In this document: positions 33,423 through 43,620 of the stretch, piece after piece
How the letters are laid out: every line of letters begins with the position of its first letter
Numbering within the stretch: position 1 is the first letter of the stretch
NCBI RefSeq assembly: GCF_900100265.1
Contig: NZ_LT629696.1
Location: 2,046,001 to 2,110,000, forward strand
Direction: 5' to 3'
DNA: 64,000 nt
Source of the DNA: Leifsonia sp. 466MF
Lineage (GTDB): Bacteria; Actinomycetota; Actinomycetes; Actinomycetales; Microbacteriaceae
Program-made: the position numbers and the translations under genes
The notes under the pieces: model-generated
Told to the model about the DNA's origin: nothing
The model's database searches: none
The model's input: only the letters and a program-made list of their open reading frames with translations

Positions 33423-36400
33423 CTAGCTCGCCTTCTCCTGCGCCACGCGCTGGCCGACCACCGCCGAGACGCCGTCCTGGCGCATCGAGACGCCGTACAA
33501 GGCGTCCGCGATCTCCATGGTGCGCTTCTGGTGCGTGATGACGATCAGCTGGCTGCTCTCGCGGAGGTCCTCGAAGATCGTGAGCAGGCGGCCGAGGTTG
33601 GCGTCGTCGAGCGCCGCCTCCACCTCGTCCATGATGTAGAACGGGCTCGGTCGCGCCTTGAAGATCGCGATCAGCAGCGCGACCGCCGCCAGCGACCGCT
33701 CGCCGCCGGAGAGCAGCGAGAGCCGCTCGATCTTCTTGCCGGCGGGCTTCACCGAGACCTCGATGCCGGTCGTCAGCAGATCGTCGGGATTGGTCAGGCT
33801 GATGCTGCCCTGGCCGCCCGGGAAGAGGATCGGGAAGACCTTCGTGAAGGCCTCTTCGGTGTCGGCGAACGCGGACTCGAAGATGGTCTGCATCCGCTCG
33901 TCGATGTCCTCGATGATCGTCAGCAGGTCCTTGCGGGTGTTCGTGAGGTCGGTCAGCTGCTCGGTGAGGAACTTGTGGCGCTGCTCCAGCGCGGCGAACT
34001 CCTCCAGCGCGAGCGGGTTGACGCGGCCCAGCTGCGACAGCTTGCGCTCCGCCGCGGCCAGCCGCTTCTGCTGCTGCTCGCGCGAGAACGGGACGGTCTC
34101 GACCTCGGCGTCGGGCTCGCGTTCCTCGTCGCGCGCACGGTCCACCGGTACCGGCACCTCCGGCCCGTACTCGGCGACCAGCACATCCTCGACAAGGCCC
34201 AGCTCGCTGCCCGCCCGCTCCAGCAGGCTCGACAGGTGCAGCTTCTTCTCGTAGATCTGCAGCTCCAGGCCGTGCACCGACTCCGTGATGGCCTGCAGGC
34301 GCTCGCGCACCGCGTTCTCGTCGCGACGCAGGGTCGCGAGCTCGTCGTTGCGGCTGGCACGCTCCGCCTCAGCGGTGGCGAGCTCCAGCCGCGCCTGCGC
34401 CACGGACCGGTCGACGGATGCCAGGACGGCCGGGAGGGCGCCGATGACGCTCTGGGCCGCATCCAGCTGGCGACGACGGATCACCGCACGCCGGGCGGCC
34501 TCCTCGGCGGCGGCGCGCTCGGCCTCCATCCGCCGGGCGAGCGCCTCGCCGCGCGCCTGCTCGGCCCGGACGCGCTCCTTCGCGGTCTCCACCGCCAGGC
34601 GTGCCTCGACTTCGGCCTCGCGTGCGGCGTCGAGCTCGGTCGACAGCGCGTCGCGGGCGCTGACGTCGAGGATGGGACGGGGACGCGAACGCGCCGCCTC
34701 CAGCTCCGCCTTCGCCTTCTCCGCCGCCTGCTCCGCCTCGGCGACCCGCTCTCCCGCCTGCTCGAGCGCCCGGCTGAGCCGGTCGAACTCGGCCTGGGAG
34801 GCCTCCAGCTGGACCTTGAGCCGGTTGACCTGCTCGGTCTGGGCCGCGAGCTTCGCGTCGAACTCGCGCAGGGTCGCGAGCGCGGCCTGCGACTGCTCCT
34901 TGGCGACCTGCAGCACACCGCGCTGCTCGGCCAGGGCGAACTTCGCCCGGTCGATCAGCGAGGTGACCTCGGTGAGCCGCTCCTGCGCGGCGTCGCGGTC
35001 GGCGATCAACTCGATGCGGCTCTGCTTCGCGCCGGACCCGCCGCGCAGCACATGCTCGGTGAGCACGTCGCCGGTGGTCGTGATGATCGTGATCGGGCCG
35101 CCGGTCCCCCGGCCGCCGAACGCCTCGAAGGCACGCCGCGCGGAGTCCAGGTCGTCGGCGATGGCCGTGAACGCGAGGATGCCGCGGACACCGTCGGGCG
35201 CATCCACCACGCCTGTGGCCGGAACGACGCCGGCGACGCCGCTGAGGTCGACGTCGGCGGCGGGCGCGTCGGCGATGACCACCTCGACCCGGCCGAGGTC
35301 GTCGGCGGCCGCGTGCGTCACCGCGGCGACGGCGGCGTCCCGATCGTCGGCGAGGACGGCATCGGCGAGAGTTCCGAGAGCCGCGGCGATGGCCGCCTCG
35401 TACCCGGGATGCACGCGGATGTACTCCGCCACGAGCCCGCGTACGCCGGGCAGGCGCGCGGCAACGAGAGCCGACGATCCGTCCTTCTGGTCCAGTGCGA
35501 GCGAGAGGGCGCTGACCCGGGCAGCAAGCGCGTCGCGCTCGCGCTCCAGGGTGTGCAGCTCCTCGCGGAGCCGCTCGATCTCGCCCTCCGCCTCGAACAC
35601 CGTCGCCTGCGCCAGCTCGTACGCCTCGTCGAGGTCGCCCTCTCCGACGTCGGCCGTCGCGGCCTCGGCCTCCCGGGCGGCGAACTCGGCACGGGCGCGC
35701 TCGCGGCGCTCGGTTGCAGCATCCAGCGCGTTCTGCTGACGAAGCACCTCACCGCGCACCGCCGCCAGCCGCTGCGCGGCCGCGTCGGCCTGGCCGTTCA
35801 GCTTCGAGATCTCCAGGTCATGGCGCGAGACCAGGGCGCTCTGCGCCGCGATCTCCTCGTCCACCGCGTCCAGACGCGATCGCGCGCTGCGCGTCGCCGC
35901 CTGCGCGGCCGTCCACGCGGCCTCGGCCTCGACGACCACACCGCGCAGGCGCTCGACCTCGTCACGGGCGTCCTGCACGTTCTGCGGGGTCACGCTCGGG
36001 TTCGCGTCCGGCGCGTCGCCCTGGCTGCCGAGCAACGCGACCCGCTGATTGGCGAGGGTGAACAGCCCGCGCAGGCGTTCCTGCACCGACTCCAGGGCGA
36101 AGGCGGTGCTGCGGGCCGAATCCACCGCATCCCCCACCAGCGCCTGCTCGAGTCGCGTGCGGCGCAGCTGCTTCTGCTCGAGCTGCTCCTGCAGCACGAT
36201 CTGCTCGCTGTGGCGCTCGGACTCGGTGCGACCGTGGTCGTCGAGGGTACGGCGCAGCGTGACGACCTCGTCGGCGAGCAGACGCGCCCGCGCATCCCGC
36301 ACGACGGCCGCGATGGACTGCGCCTCGCGCGCGATCTCCGCCTGGTGTCCGAGCGGCTTCAACTGGCGGCGCACCTCGCCCGCCAGGTCGCTCAGACGGG

Positions 36401-36965
36401 TCAGGTTGGTCTGCATCGCCTCCAGCTTGCGGAGGGTCTTCTCCTTGCGGCGACGGTGCTTCAGGATGCCGGCCGCCTCCTCGATGAAGCCGCGGCGGTC
36501 CTCGGGGCTGGCGTGCAGGACGGCGTCGAGCTGACCCTGGCCGACGATGACGTGCATCTCGCGGCCGAGACCCGAGTCGCTCAACAGCTCCTGCACATCC
36601 AGCAGGCGGCAGGACTGCCCGTTGATCGCGTACTCGCTGCCGCCGTTGCGGAACAGCGTGCGCGAGATCGTCACCTCGGAGTATTCGATCGGCAGCGCGC
36701 CGTCGGCGTTGTCGATGGTGAGCTGCACCTCGGCACGGCCGAGCGGACCGCGCGTCGCCGTTCCGGCGAAGATGACGTCCTCCATCTTGCCGCCGCGAAG
36801 CGTCTTGGCGCCCTGCTCGCCCATCACCCAGGCGAGCGCGTCGACCACGTTCGACTTGCCGGACCCGTTGGGGCCGACGACGCAGGTGACGCCCGGCTCG
36901 AAGGCGAACGTCGTCGGCTGAGCGAACGACTTGAAGCCCTTGAGCGTCAGACTCTTCAAGTACAC
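33423..36965 (-). CDS. smc: Chromosome segregation protein SMC
   Basis: 1180 residues. Walker A GPNGSGKSNVVDALAWVMG near residue 32. Coiled coil to about 500, then a hinge (about 505-650, with RLPGVRGLVAEYI and FGGRGTGGP), a second coiled coil, and a C-terminal ATPase half with signature LSGGERSLAAVALLIAI and Walker B YIMDEVEAALDDAN. Compacts and orients the chromosome with ScpA/ScpB, which are not in this window. GTG start with TAAATT 7 nt upstream, so probably leaderless. Confidence 0.97.
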   Translation of the reverse strand: MYLKSLTLKGFKSFAQPTTFAFEPGVTCVVGPNGSGKSNVVDALAWVMGEQGAKTLRGGKMEDVIFAGTATRGPLGRAEVQLTIDNADGALPIEYSEVTISRTLFRNGGSEYAINGQSCRLLDVQELLSDSGLGREMHVIVGQGQLDAVLHASPEDRRGFIEEAAGILKHRRRKEKTLRKLEAMQTNLTRLSDLAGEVRRQLKPLGHQAEIAREAQSIAAVVRDARARLLADEVVTLRRTLDDHGRTESERHSEQIVLQEQLEQKQLRRTRLEQALVGDAVDSARSTAFALESVQERLRGLFTLANQRVALLGSQGDAPDANPSVTPQNVQDARDEVERLRGVVVEAEAAWTAAQAATRSARSRLDAVDEEIAAQSALVSRHDLEISKLNGQADAAAQRLAAVRGEVLRQQNALDAATERRERARAEFAAREAEAATADVGEGDLDEAYELAQATVFEAEGEIERLREELHTLERERDALAARVSALSLALDQKDGSSALVAARLPGVRGLVAEYIRVHPGYEAAIAAALGTLADAVLADDRDAAVAAVTHAAADDLGRVEVVIADAPAADVDLSGVAGVVPATGVVDAPDGVRGILAFTAIADDLDSARRAFEAFGGRGTGGPITIITTTGDVLTEHVLRGGSGAKQSRIELIADRDAAQERLTEVTSLIDRAKFALAEQRGVLQVAKEQSQAALATLREFDAKLAAQTEQVNRLKVQLEASQAEFDRLSRALEQAGERVAEAEQAAEKAKAELEAARSRPRPILDVSARDALSTELDAAREAEVEARLAVETAKERVRAEQARGEALARRMEAERAAAEEAARRAVIRRRQLDAAQSVIGALPAVLASVDRSVAQARLELATAEAERASRNDELATLRRDENAVRERLQAITESVHGLELQIYEKKLHLSSLLERAGSELGLVEDVLVAEYGPEVPVPVDRARDEEREPDAEVETVPFSREQQQKRLAAAERKLSQLGRVNPLALEEFAALEQRHKFLTEQLTDLTNTRKDLLTIIEDIDERMQTIFESAFADTEEAFTKVFPILFPGGQGSISLTNPDDLLTTGIEVSVKPAGKKIERLSLLSGGERSLAAVALLIAIFKARPSPFYIMDEVEAALDDANLGRLLTIFEDLRESSQLIVITHQKRTMEIADALYGVSMRQDGVSAVVGQRVAQEKAS

Positions 36966-36972
36966 GCAGGCG

Positions 36973-36978
36973 AATTTA
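36973..36978 (-). promoter_or_regulatory. -10 box of leaderless smc promoter
   Basis: TAAATT, then 7 nt, then GTG at 36965. Confidence 0.5.
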
Positions 36979-37020
36979 CCGGACGTTCACGCCGCCGCCG
37001 CGCCGGAGCGCCGCACGACT

Positions 37021-37092
37021 CCCCCGTCGAGTACACGAAAACTGCACGCCATCCGGGCGGATGGCGTGCAGTTTTCGTGTACTCGACGGGGG
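37021..37092. repeat. Palindromic element, copy 2 (perfect)
   Basis: A perfect 35-bp inverted repeat with only 2 bp between arms (37021-37055 and 37058-37092). Contains CCCCCGTCGAGTACACG, AAAACTGCACGCC and their complements. Lies between the end of livF and the smc promoter. The best-preserved of three related elements. Confidence 0.92.
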
Positions 37093-37115
37093 TGGGAGGG
37101 GGTGGGACGCGCGGG

Positions 37116-37829
37116 TCAGGCGACGCCCAGGTAGGCCTCCTTGATCGCGGGGTCGGCGAGGAGCTCCTTGCCGGTGCCCGCACGGGTGATCACGCCGGTC
37201 TCGAGGACGAAGCCGCGATGCGCGCGGGCCAGCGCCTGGTTCGCGTTCTGCTCCACCAGCAGGACCGTCGTGCCCTGCTTGTTGATCTCCGTCACGATCG
37301 AGAAGATCTGCCGGATGAACTGCGGCGCCAGACCCATCGACGGCTCGTCCAGGAGCAGGAGCCGCGGGTTCGACATCAGCGCGCGTCCGATGGCGAGCAT
37401 CTGCTGCTCGCCACCCGACATCGTGCCGCCGACCTGCGTCTTCCGCTCGGCGAGTCGCGGGAACAGCGCGAACACCCGGTCGAAGTCCTCGCCCATCTTC
37501 GAGCGGTCCTTGCGGCCGAACGCACCCATGTCGAGGTTCTCCATGACCGTCATACCCGGGAAGATGCCCCGGCCCTCCGGCGCCTGCGAGATGCCCCGGA
37601 CGACGCGGATGTGCGCCTTCATCTTGGTGATGTCCTCGCCGTCGAACAGGATGGACCCCTTCGACGGGTTCAGGATGCCCGAGATCGTCTTCATGGTCGT
37701 CGACTTGCCTGCGCCGTTCGCACCGATCAGGCTGACGATCTCGCCTTCATCGACCGAGAAGGACATGTCGTGGATGGCCTCGATCCGGCCGTACGAAACG
37801 CTGATGTTCTTCAGCTCAAGCAACGTCAT
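37116..37829 (-). CDS. livF: Branched-chain amino acid ABC transporter ATPase LivF
   Basis: 237 residues. Walker A IGANGAGKSTTMKTISG, LivF-type QAPEGRGIFPGMTV, signature TMSGGEQQMLAIGRAL and Walker B LLLLDEPSMGLAP. Powers uptake with LivG. Overlaps the livG end by 14 nt. The last gene of livKHMGF. Confidence 0.95.
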   Translation of the reverse strand: MTLLELKNISVSYGRIEAIHDMSFSVDEGEIVSLIGANGAGKSTTMKTISGILNPSKGSILFDGEDITKMKAHIRVVRGISQAPEGRGIFPGMTVMENLDMGAFGRKDRSKMGEDFDRVFALFPRLAERKTQVGGTMSGGEQQMLAIGRALMSNPRLLLLDEPSMGLAPQFIRQIFSIVTEINKQGTTVLLVEQNANQALARAHRGFVLETGVITRAGTGKELLADPAIKEAYLGVA

Positions 37830-38727
37830 CTTCGGGCTCCCCGAGGTAGGCGGCGATCACGCGAGGGTCGTTCCGGATGGCCTCCGGAGTGTCATCGGCG
37901 ATCTTGCGTCCGAATTCCAGCACGACGATCCGGTCGGTCACTCCCATGACCAGCTTCATGTCGTGTTCGATCAGCAGAACGGTGTACCCGTCGGCCCGGA
38001 TGGTGCGGATGAGCTCCATGAGCTCCTCCTTCTCCGCCGGGTTGAAGCCGGCGGCCGGCTCGTCGAGGCACAGCACCTTCGGGTCGGTCGCGAGCGCGCG
38101 GGCGATCTCCAGACGACGCTGGTAGCCGTACGGCAGGGACCGCGACAGCGAGCCCGCCTGGTCGGCGATGCCGACGAACTCGAGCAGGGCCATGCCGCGC
38201 TCGATCGACGACTTCTCCTCGCGCGTGTGCCGCGGGAGGCGCAGCAGCGCGCCGGGGACCGACGTGCGGTGTCGCGCATCAAGTCCGACCACGACGTTCT
38301 CGAGCGCCGTCATCTCACCGAACAGCCGGATGTTCTGGAACGTCCGCGAGAGACCGAGCCGGGTGATCTGGTGCTGCTTGCGGCCCTTGATCGTCTGGCC
38401 CTCCAGCAGCACGTCGCCGCTGGTCGGCTTGTAGACGCCCGTCATGGCGTTGAAGCAGGTCGTCTTGCCTGCGCCGTTCGGGCCGATCAGACCGAGGATC
38501 TCACCGCGGCGGATGTCGAAGGTGACATCGTCGAGGGCCGTCAGGCCGCCGAACTTCACCGTGAGGTTGCGCACCTCGACGATGTTCTCGCCGACCTCGA
38601 CCGCGATCTCGCGGTCGGGCGCTGCAGCCTCGGCGACCTCCAGGTCGATGCCCGCGGCCTCCAGTTCGTCCTCGTTCACGCCGAGGGCCGGCTCCTCCTC
38701 CGGAACCGTGTTCTGTGCATCCGTCAT
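37816..38727 (-). CDS. livG: Branched-chain amino acid ABC transporter ATPase LivG
   Basis: 303 residues from ATG 38727. An acidic N-terminal extension of about 45 residues ([20 protein letters not shown]) precedes the ATPase. Walker [18 protein letters not shown], the LivG-specific [20 protein letters not shown], signature [16 protein letters not shown] and Walker [18 protein letters not shown] overlap with livM. Confidence 0.95.
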   Translation of the reverse strand: MTDAQNTVPEEEPALGVNEDELEAAGIDLEVAEAAAPDREIAVEVGENIVEVRNLTVKFGGLTALDDVTFDIRRGEILGLIGPNGAGKTTCFNAMTGVYKPTSGDVLLEGQTIKGRKQHQITRLGLSRTFQNIRLFGEMTALENVVVGLDARHRTSVPGALLRLPRHTREEKSSIERGMALLEFVGIADQAGSLSRSLPYGYQRRLEIARALATDPKVLCLDEPAAGFNPAEKEELMELIRTIRADGYTVLLIEHDMKLVMGVTDRIVVLEFGRKIADDTPEAIRNDPRVIAAYLGEPEDDVA

Positions 38728-39959
38728 CGTGCGCCTCCCTTCGCGCTGCCATCCGCATCCAATGCCCCGCTGTCGACGACCGGAGTGGCCCCGGTCCGCG
38801 GGCCCGGACGTCCCTTCGCTGCGTCCGCCACCCGGCGATACGCATGCCTGCCATACGCCAGCAGTTTCTGCCGCGCCGGGAACAGTCCCTGCGAGCGGAA
38901 GATCATGATGAGCACGAGGGCGATACCGAAGATCAGGTACTTGTAGTCGGCGATGACGGTGAACCGCAGCGGGATGTACGCCACGATCGCGCCGCCGAGC
39001 ATGGCGCCGACCTTGTTGCCCGCGCCGCCGAGGACGACGGCCGCGAGGAACAGGATCGAGGTCTGCACGTCGAACTTCTGGTTGTTCACGAAGCCGACCT
39101 GACCGGCGAACAGCGCACCGGAGAGGCCGCCGACGCCGGCGCCGATCGCGAACGCCCACACCTTGTACTTGAAGGTCGGGACGCCCATGATCTCCGCCGC
39201 GTCCTCGTCCTCGCGGATCGCGACCCAGGCGCGGCCGACGCGGCTGCGCTCCAGGTTGCCGACCAGCAGCAGGATCACGATGATGACGGTGATCGTCAGC
39301 CAGTACCACGGCACGCCGTTGGAGTTGGAGAAGATCGGGATGCCGTCGGCGTTCTCCCCCGGCGGGTGGCCGACGTTCTGGAAGCCGACCTGGCCCTTCA
39401 TCGCCGGGATGATCGTCGCAAGGATGCGGACGATCTCACCGAAGCCGAGCGTCACGATCGCCAGATAGTCGCCGCGGAGCCGGAGCGTCGGGACACCGAG
39501 GATGATGCCGAACGTCATCGTCACCGCGATGGCGACCGGGATCGTCCACAGGTACGGGATCTTCACGAACGGCGAGTCGGGGCTGGTCAGCATCGCCGCC
39601 GTGTACGACCCGACCGCGAAGAACGCGACGTAGCCGAGGTCGAGCAGGCCGGCGTATCCGACCACCACGTTCAGGCCGATCGCGATGAGCGCGTAGACCG
39701 CCATCGAGAAGCAGGCCAGCGCCCAGTCGTTGCCGGGAGCGGTGGAGAGCGGGAAGAAGTTCAGGTACGGCAGGGCGTAGGCGAGGGCCACCACGATGAG
39801 CAGCCAGGCCCACTGCACGGCGCGCGGGAGGTTGTTCCAGCGGTCGCGGAGCTGACCGAACGGGCCGGTGCTGCGCTTGCCGCGGGACGCCTCGAGGGCG
39901 TCGACCGCCTGCTCTTCGCGAGCATCGGGCAGGACCCTGGGTCCTTCTGACATGCTCAT
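38724..39959 (-). CDS. livM: Branched-chain amino acid ABC permease LivM
   Basis: 411 residues from ATG 39959, with AAGGAG 7 nt ahead and a 4-nt overlap with livH. Eight to ten membrane helices; the family segments [20 protein letters not shown] and [16 protein letters not shown] are present. A soluble N-terminus (about 45 residues) and a basic, Gly/Ala-rich C-tail. Confidence 0.94.
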   Translation of the reverse strand: MSMSEGPRVLPDAREEQAVDALEASRGKRSTGPFGQLRDRWNNLPRAVQWAWLLIVVALAYALPYLNFFPLSTAPGNDWALACFSMAVYALIAIGLNVVVGYAGLLDLGYVAFFAVGSYTAAMLTSPDSPFVKIPYLWTIPVAIAVTMTFGIILGVPTLRLRGDYLAIVTLGFGEIVRILATIIPAMKGQVGFQNVGHPPGENADGIPIFSNSNGVPWYWLTITVIIVILLLVGNLERSRVGRAWVAIREDEDAAEIMGVPTFKYKVWAFAIGAGVGGLSGALFAGQVGFVNNQKFDVQTSILFLAAVVLGGAGNKVGAMLGGAIVAYIPLRFTVIADYKYLIFGIALVLIMIFRSQGLFPARQKLLAYGRHAYRRVADAAKGRPGPRTGATPVVDSGALDADGSAKGGAR

Positions 39960-40963
39960 GCGCGGCTCCTTCCGAGCGAGGTGCCGAGAATGCCGCTCGG
40001 CTTGATCAGCAGCACCAGGACGAGGACCACGAAGGCCACGACGTCCGTCCACTGCGAGTCACCGAGGAGGATCTGGCCGTAGTTTCCGATCACGCCGAGC
40101 AGCAGACCGCCGAGCAGCGCGCCGCGGACGTTGCCGATGCCGCCGAGGACGGCCGCGGCGAATGCCTTGACGCCGAGGATGAATCCGCCGTTGTAGATCA
40201 CGCCGGAGGGGACCAGCATCACGTAGAACAGCGCCGCGGCGCCGGCGAGGATACCGCCGGTGATGAAGGTGATCTGGATGATCCGCTCCTTGTTCACGCC
40301 CATCAGCGTCGCGGTGTCCGGGTCCTGCGCGACCGCGCGGATACCGCGGCCGGTACGGGTGCGTCGGATGAACCAGTCGGTCGCGATCATGAGGATCACC
40401 GACGCGATGACGATGATCAGCTGCTGGCTGTTCACGATCGTCCCGAACACATCGAAGATGGGCTGCGGAATGAACATGGTCACCGAAGGCTCGGCGTTCG
40501 CGCCACGGATCAGGAAGATCCCGTACTGGATCGCGAACGAGGCGCCGATGGCCGTGATGAGGAACACCAGGCGTGGGGCGTTGCGTTTTCGCAGCGGCCG
40601 GTAGGCGACGCGTTCCAGGAGCCAGGCCGTGACGGCCGAGGCCAGCACACCGACGATGAGCGCCAGGATGAGGTCCCCGACGATGGCGCCGGCGCTCAGA
40701 TTCGGCGCGCTCGGACCGAAACCGAGCGTCGTGAGGGTCACGACGACGCCGTAGGCGCCGACGATGAAGACCTCGGAGTGGGCGAAGTTGATCAGGTTCA
40801 GCACACCGTAGACCAGCGTGTAGCCGACGGCGATGAGGCCGTAGACAGCGCCGAAGGTGAGCCCGTCGAACGTTGCGCTCCAGAAGTTCTGGACCAGCGC
40901 GTTGACGTCGAAATTGATCCAGGAGCTGTCGAGGGCGGGATGAAGGAGGAGGGTTTCGAGCAT
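39956..40963 (-). CDS. livH: Branched-chain amino acid ABC permease LivH
   Basis: 335 residues, about eight membrane helices. LivH hallmarks: GAVYGLIAVGYTLVYGVLNL, NFAHSEVFIVGAY, AVAQDPDTATLMGVN and KAFAAAVLGGIGNVRGALLG. Separated from the binding-protein gene livK by a hairpin terminator that would lower its expression relative to livK. Confidence 0.94.
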   Translation of the reverse strand: MLETLLLHPALDSSWINFDVNALVQNFWSATFDGLTFGAVYGLIAVGYTLVYGVLNLINFAHSEVFIVGAYGVVVTLTTLGFGPSAPNLSAGAIVGDLILALIVGVLASAVTAWLLERVAYRPLRKRNAPRLVFLITAIGASFAIQYGIFLIRGANAEPSVTMFIPQPIFDVFGTIVNSQQLIIVIASVILMIATDWFIRRTRTGRGIRAVAQDPDTATLMGVNKERIIQITFITGGILAGAAALFYVMLVPSGVIYNGGFILGVKAFAAAVLGGIGNVRGALLGGLLLGVIGNYGQILLGDSQWTDVVAFVVLVLVLLIKPSGILGTSLGRSRA

Positions 40964-41032
40964 TCGAGCATCCAGGGTTCAGTGTCGGATCTTCGTTGAT
41001 CCGGCGAGCAAAGCGAGCGTAGTCGAAAAACG

Positions 41033-41067
41033 AGGGTGCCGCGGGCCGTCGTGTCCCGCGGCACCCT
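41033..41067 (-). terminator. Intercistronic terminator/attenuator after livK
   Basis: 13-bp perfect stem (agggtgccgcggg and complement), 9-nt loop, and CGTTTTTCG after it on the minus strand. Lies 13 bp past the livK stop and upstream of livH. Confidence 0.85.
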
Positions 41068-41079
41068 TCAGGTGTCGCC

Positions 41080-42303
41080 TCAGCCGATGGTGCCGATCGG
41101 CACGATCTTGCCGTTCTCGACCTTGTAGCCGTAGACGGCCGGCGCCTGGAGCTCACCGGTGGAGTCCCACTTGTAGTGCTTGCTCAGGCCGTCGGCGTCG
41201 TAGTCCTTGACCCACGACAGCAGGTCGGCGCGGGACGTCTTGCCCTTGTCGATGCCGGCGAGGAGGACGGTGGCGGCGTCGTAACCCTCGATCGAGTAGG
41301 TGCCCGGCTCGGCGTTCGCGAGCTTCTTGTAGGCGGACTCGAAGTCGGGGATCAGCTCGCCCGGGATGCAGGGGCAGGTGAAGTACGCGTTGCCGGACGC
41401 GTCACCGGCCAGCTTGATGAACTGGTCGTCCTTCACGCCGTCGGGGCCGACGAACGTGCCCTTGTAGCCCTTGTTGACCAGCTGCTGGTCGAACGGAGCA
41501 CCCTCGGCGTAGTAGCCGGCGTAGTAGACCGCGTCGGGCTTCGCGTTGATGATCTTGGAGATCACCGCGGAGAAGTCCTTCTGGCCGGTGGTCACCTTGT
41601 CGGTGCCGACGAGCGCGTCGCCGAGCGCCTTCGAGGTCTGGGTGCCGAGGCCGATGCCGTAGTCGGAGTCGTCCTGGACCAGGTAGACCTTCTTGGCCTC
41701 CAGCTTGTCCGTGAGGAACTTCGCGGCGGCAGGACCCTGCACGGCGTCGTTGCCGAGGCCGCGGAAGAAGGTCTTCCATCCGTTCTGCGTCAGGCCCGGG
41801 TTGGTGGCCGACGGGGTGATGTGGACGAGGCCCTGCTGCTCGAAGATGTTGCCGGTGGCCTTCGACTCACCCGAGAACGGGAGGCCGACGACGCCGACGA
41901 TGTCCGACTCGTTCACGGCCTGGGTCACCGGACCGGTGGCCTTGTTCGGGTCGCCCTCGGTGTCGAACTTCTTGAAGCCGACCTGGCATCCCTTGTTGGA
42001 CTCGTTGTGCTGGTCGATGGCCAGCTGGATGCCGTTGTAGATGTTGATACCGAGCTGGGCGTTCGGGCCCGTCTCCGCACCCACGTAGCCGATGGTCAGG
42101 CCAGCAGGACAGGTGGCCTTTCCGTCGCCCGCGGGGAGCACCGCGTCCTTGGGGACATCGACCGACGTGATCGCCGGGATGTCGACCTTCGACGAATTGC
42201 CGTTGGTGGATCCTCCCGTGGACGGCTGGTTCGCACATCCCGCGAGGAACAGTGCGACTGACGCTGCAACAGCCGCACCGATGGTGACTTTCTTCCGTAG
42301 CAT
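41080..42303 (-). CDS. livK: Branched-chain amino acid ABC substrate-binding lipoprotein
   Basis: 407 residues. Signal peptide VAASVALFLAGC with lipobox Cys about residue 23, then periplasmic-binding fold type I: IGYVGAETGPNAQLGINIYN, GVVGLPFSGESKATG, YLVQDDSDYGIGLG and GYDAATVLLAGIDKG. Recognises leucine, isoleucine, valine or a related ligand outside the membrane. Good promoter 70-100 bp upstream. Confidence 0.94.
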   Translation of the reverse strand: MLRKKVTIGAAVAASVALFLAGCANQPSTGGSTNGNSSKVDIPAITSVDVPKDAVLPAGDGKATCPAGLTIGYVGAETGPNAQLGINIYNGIQLAIDQHNESNKGCQVGFKKFDTEGDPNKATGPVTQAVNESDIVGVVGLPFSGESKATGNIFEQQGLVHITPSATNPGLTQNGWKTFFRGLGNDAVQGPAAAKFLTDKLEAKKVYLVQDDSDYGIGLGTQTSKALGDALVGTDKVTTGQKDFSAVISKIINAKPDAVYYAGYYAEGAPFDQQLVNKGYKGTFVGPDGVKDDQFIKLAGDASGNAYFTCPCIPGELIPDFESAYKKLANAEPGTYSIEGYDAATVLLAGIDKGKTSRADLLSWVKDYDADGLSKHYKWDSTGELQAPAVYGYKVENGKIVPIGTIG

Positions 42304-42375
42304 CTCTTGCCTCTCGACGTTAATCCGTCACGAACTCGCCGTTTTCGCCGGTTCGTGCCACGAATATGTGTGCTG

Positions 42376-42403
42376 AGAATACAGGGCTCGCAACGTTTTG
42401 CAA
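42376..42403 (-). promoter_or_regulatory. livK operon promoter
   Basis: Minus strand TTGCAA (42398-42403) and TATTCT (42376-42381), 16-bp spacer. The leader is about 65 nt and ends in gagaggcaagag before ATG. Confidence 0.6.
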
Positions 42404-42460
42404 CCACGATCGGAACGCAGATTTACACGATCGAAACCAAACCGTGCGGGATCCTTCACA

Positions 42461-42484
42461 CGGTGCTCCGCGCCTGGGTAGGCT
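42461..42484 (+). promoter_or_regulatory. Candidate promoter of GNAT gene
   Basis: TAGGCT at 42479-42484 with a weak TTCACA-like -35 about 18 bp upstream. The implied transcript start near 42491 favours the ATG at 42526 as start codon. Confidence 0.4.
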
Positions 42485-42525
42485 GATCCTTCGGCGTGGA
42501 ACGGCTCGAGGAGGTGTCCGATCGG

Positions 42526-43587
42526 ATGCGTGTGACCCGGCTGGAGATCCCCGACGAGCTCGGCACCCCCGGGTCGGCCGCCTTCGAGGAGCTGGTCGGC
42601 GTCCTCAACGGCATCGTGGTCGATCTGTGGGGGGACGACGACTTCGTCGAGACCGCCGAGCAGGCGCTGGCCGCCCATCGTGAGCAGGACTACGTGGACC
42701 GGATCGTCTTCGTGGCGATCGAGGATGGTGTGATCGTCGGCCGTGTCGAGGCGATCTTCCCGCTGGACGAGGACTCCGAGACGGTGTCGCTGCTGGTCGA
42801 CGTCGTCCCGGCGCTCCGCGGTCGCGGGATCGGCTCCGCGCTGCTCGAGAAGGGCGAGGAGCTCGCCGCGGAGGGCGGCCGCCGGATCATCTCGACCTAC
42901 ACCGAGCACCCCATCCGGACCCTGGAGGGCGCCGACCGCCTGGTGCGGGCTCCCGCGGGCACAGCCGGTCTGCCGGCGACGTCACGGGATGTGCGCTTCG
43001 CGTTGCGCCACGGCTACCAGCTCGGCCAGATCGAGCGGTCGAGCGAGCTGCACCTTCCGCTCCCGCCGGAGCGCGAGGCCGGGCTGACCATGACACTGAA
43101 CGGCTTCCGCCTGGTGTCGTGGTGGGGTGCCGCACCCGAGGACCTGTTGGAGCGGTTCGCCGCGATGAAGGCCCGGATGTCGACCGACATCCCGCAGAGC
43201 GGCATCGCCGTGGACCCGGAGGACTGGGACGGCGAACGGGTGCGCTCACAGGAGCGGACGCTCGTCGCCCGCGGCGAGCCGCTGCTCGTGACGGCTGCGG
43301 TGCACGAGACGACCGGCGAGATCGCGGCGTACACCGAGCTGGCGGTCCCCGCCGACGGCACGAAGGCGGAGCAGTACGACACCCTCGTGGCCCGCGCGCA
43401 CCGCGGCCATCGGCTGGGCACCGCGGTCAAGCTGCGGAACATCCAGGAGCTCGGCCGGCGCGCTCCGCACATCCACCGCATCCTCACCTGGAACGCCGAC
43501 GAGAACGACCCGATGCTGGCGATCAACCGCGCGTTCGGCTTCCGCCCACACGCCCTGACAGGGCACTGGCAGAAGACCCTCGGCTGA
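42526..43587 (+). CDS. Tandem-domain GNAT acetyltransferase
   Basis: 353 residues from ATG 42526 (AGGAGG 11 nt ahead; GTG codons at 42496 and 42514 are alternatives). First GNAT domain: VVPALRGRGIGSALLEKGEEL holds the acetyl-CoA loop. The second (about 200-353) is more degenerate: VARAHRGHRLGTAVKLRN and NADENDPMLAINRAFGFRP. The two-domain plan is like mycothiol synthase MshD and related actinobacterial enzymes, but an MshD call is not secure. Divergent from livK. Confidence 0.82.
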   Translation: MRVTRLEIPDELGTPGSAAFEELVGVLNGIVVDLWGDDDFVETAEQALAAHREQDYVDRIVFVAIEDGVIVGRVEAIFPLDEDSETVSLLVDVVPALRGRGIGSALLEKGEELAAEGGRRIISTYTEHPIRTLEGADRLVRAPAGTAGLPATSRDVRFALRHGYQLGQIERSSELHLPLPPEREAGLTMTLNGFRLVSWWGAAPEDLLERFAAMKARMSTDIPQSGIAVDPEDWDGERVRSQERTLVARGEPLLVTAAVHETTGEIAAYTELAVPADGTKAEQYDTLVARAHRGHRLGTAVKLRNIQELGRRAPHIHRILTWNADENDPMLAINRAFGFRPHALTGHWQKTLG

Positions 43588-43620
43588 TCGACCGAGGGAT
43601 GGGCGCGGAGGCTCCGGAGA

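Noticed and set aside
33531-37949. Huge open frame on the plus strand opposite smc and livF
   Set aside because: High G+C third positions remove stop codons on the other strand. The frame runs through two unrelated genes and a palindromic repeat, has a low-complexity predicted product, and smc on the minus strand has full conserved motifs.
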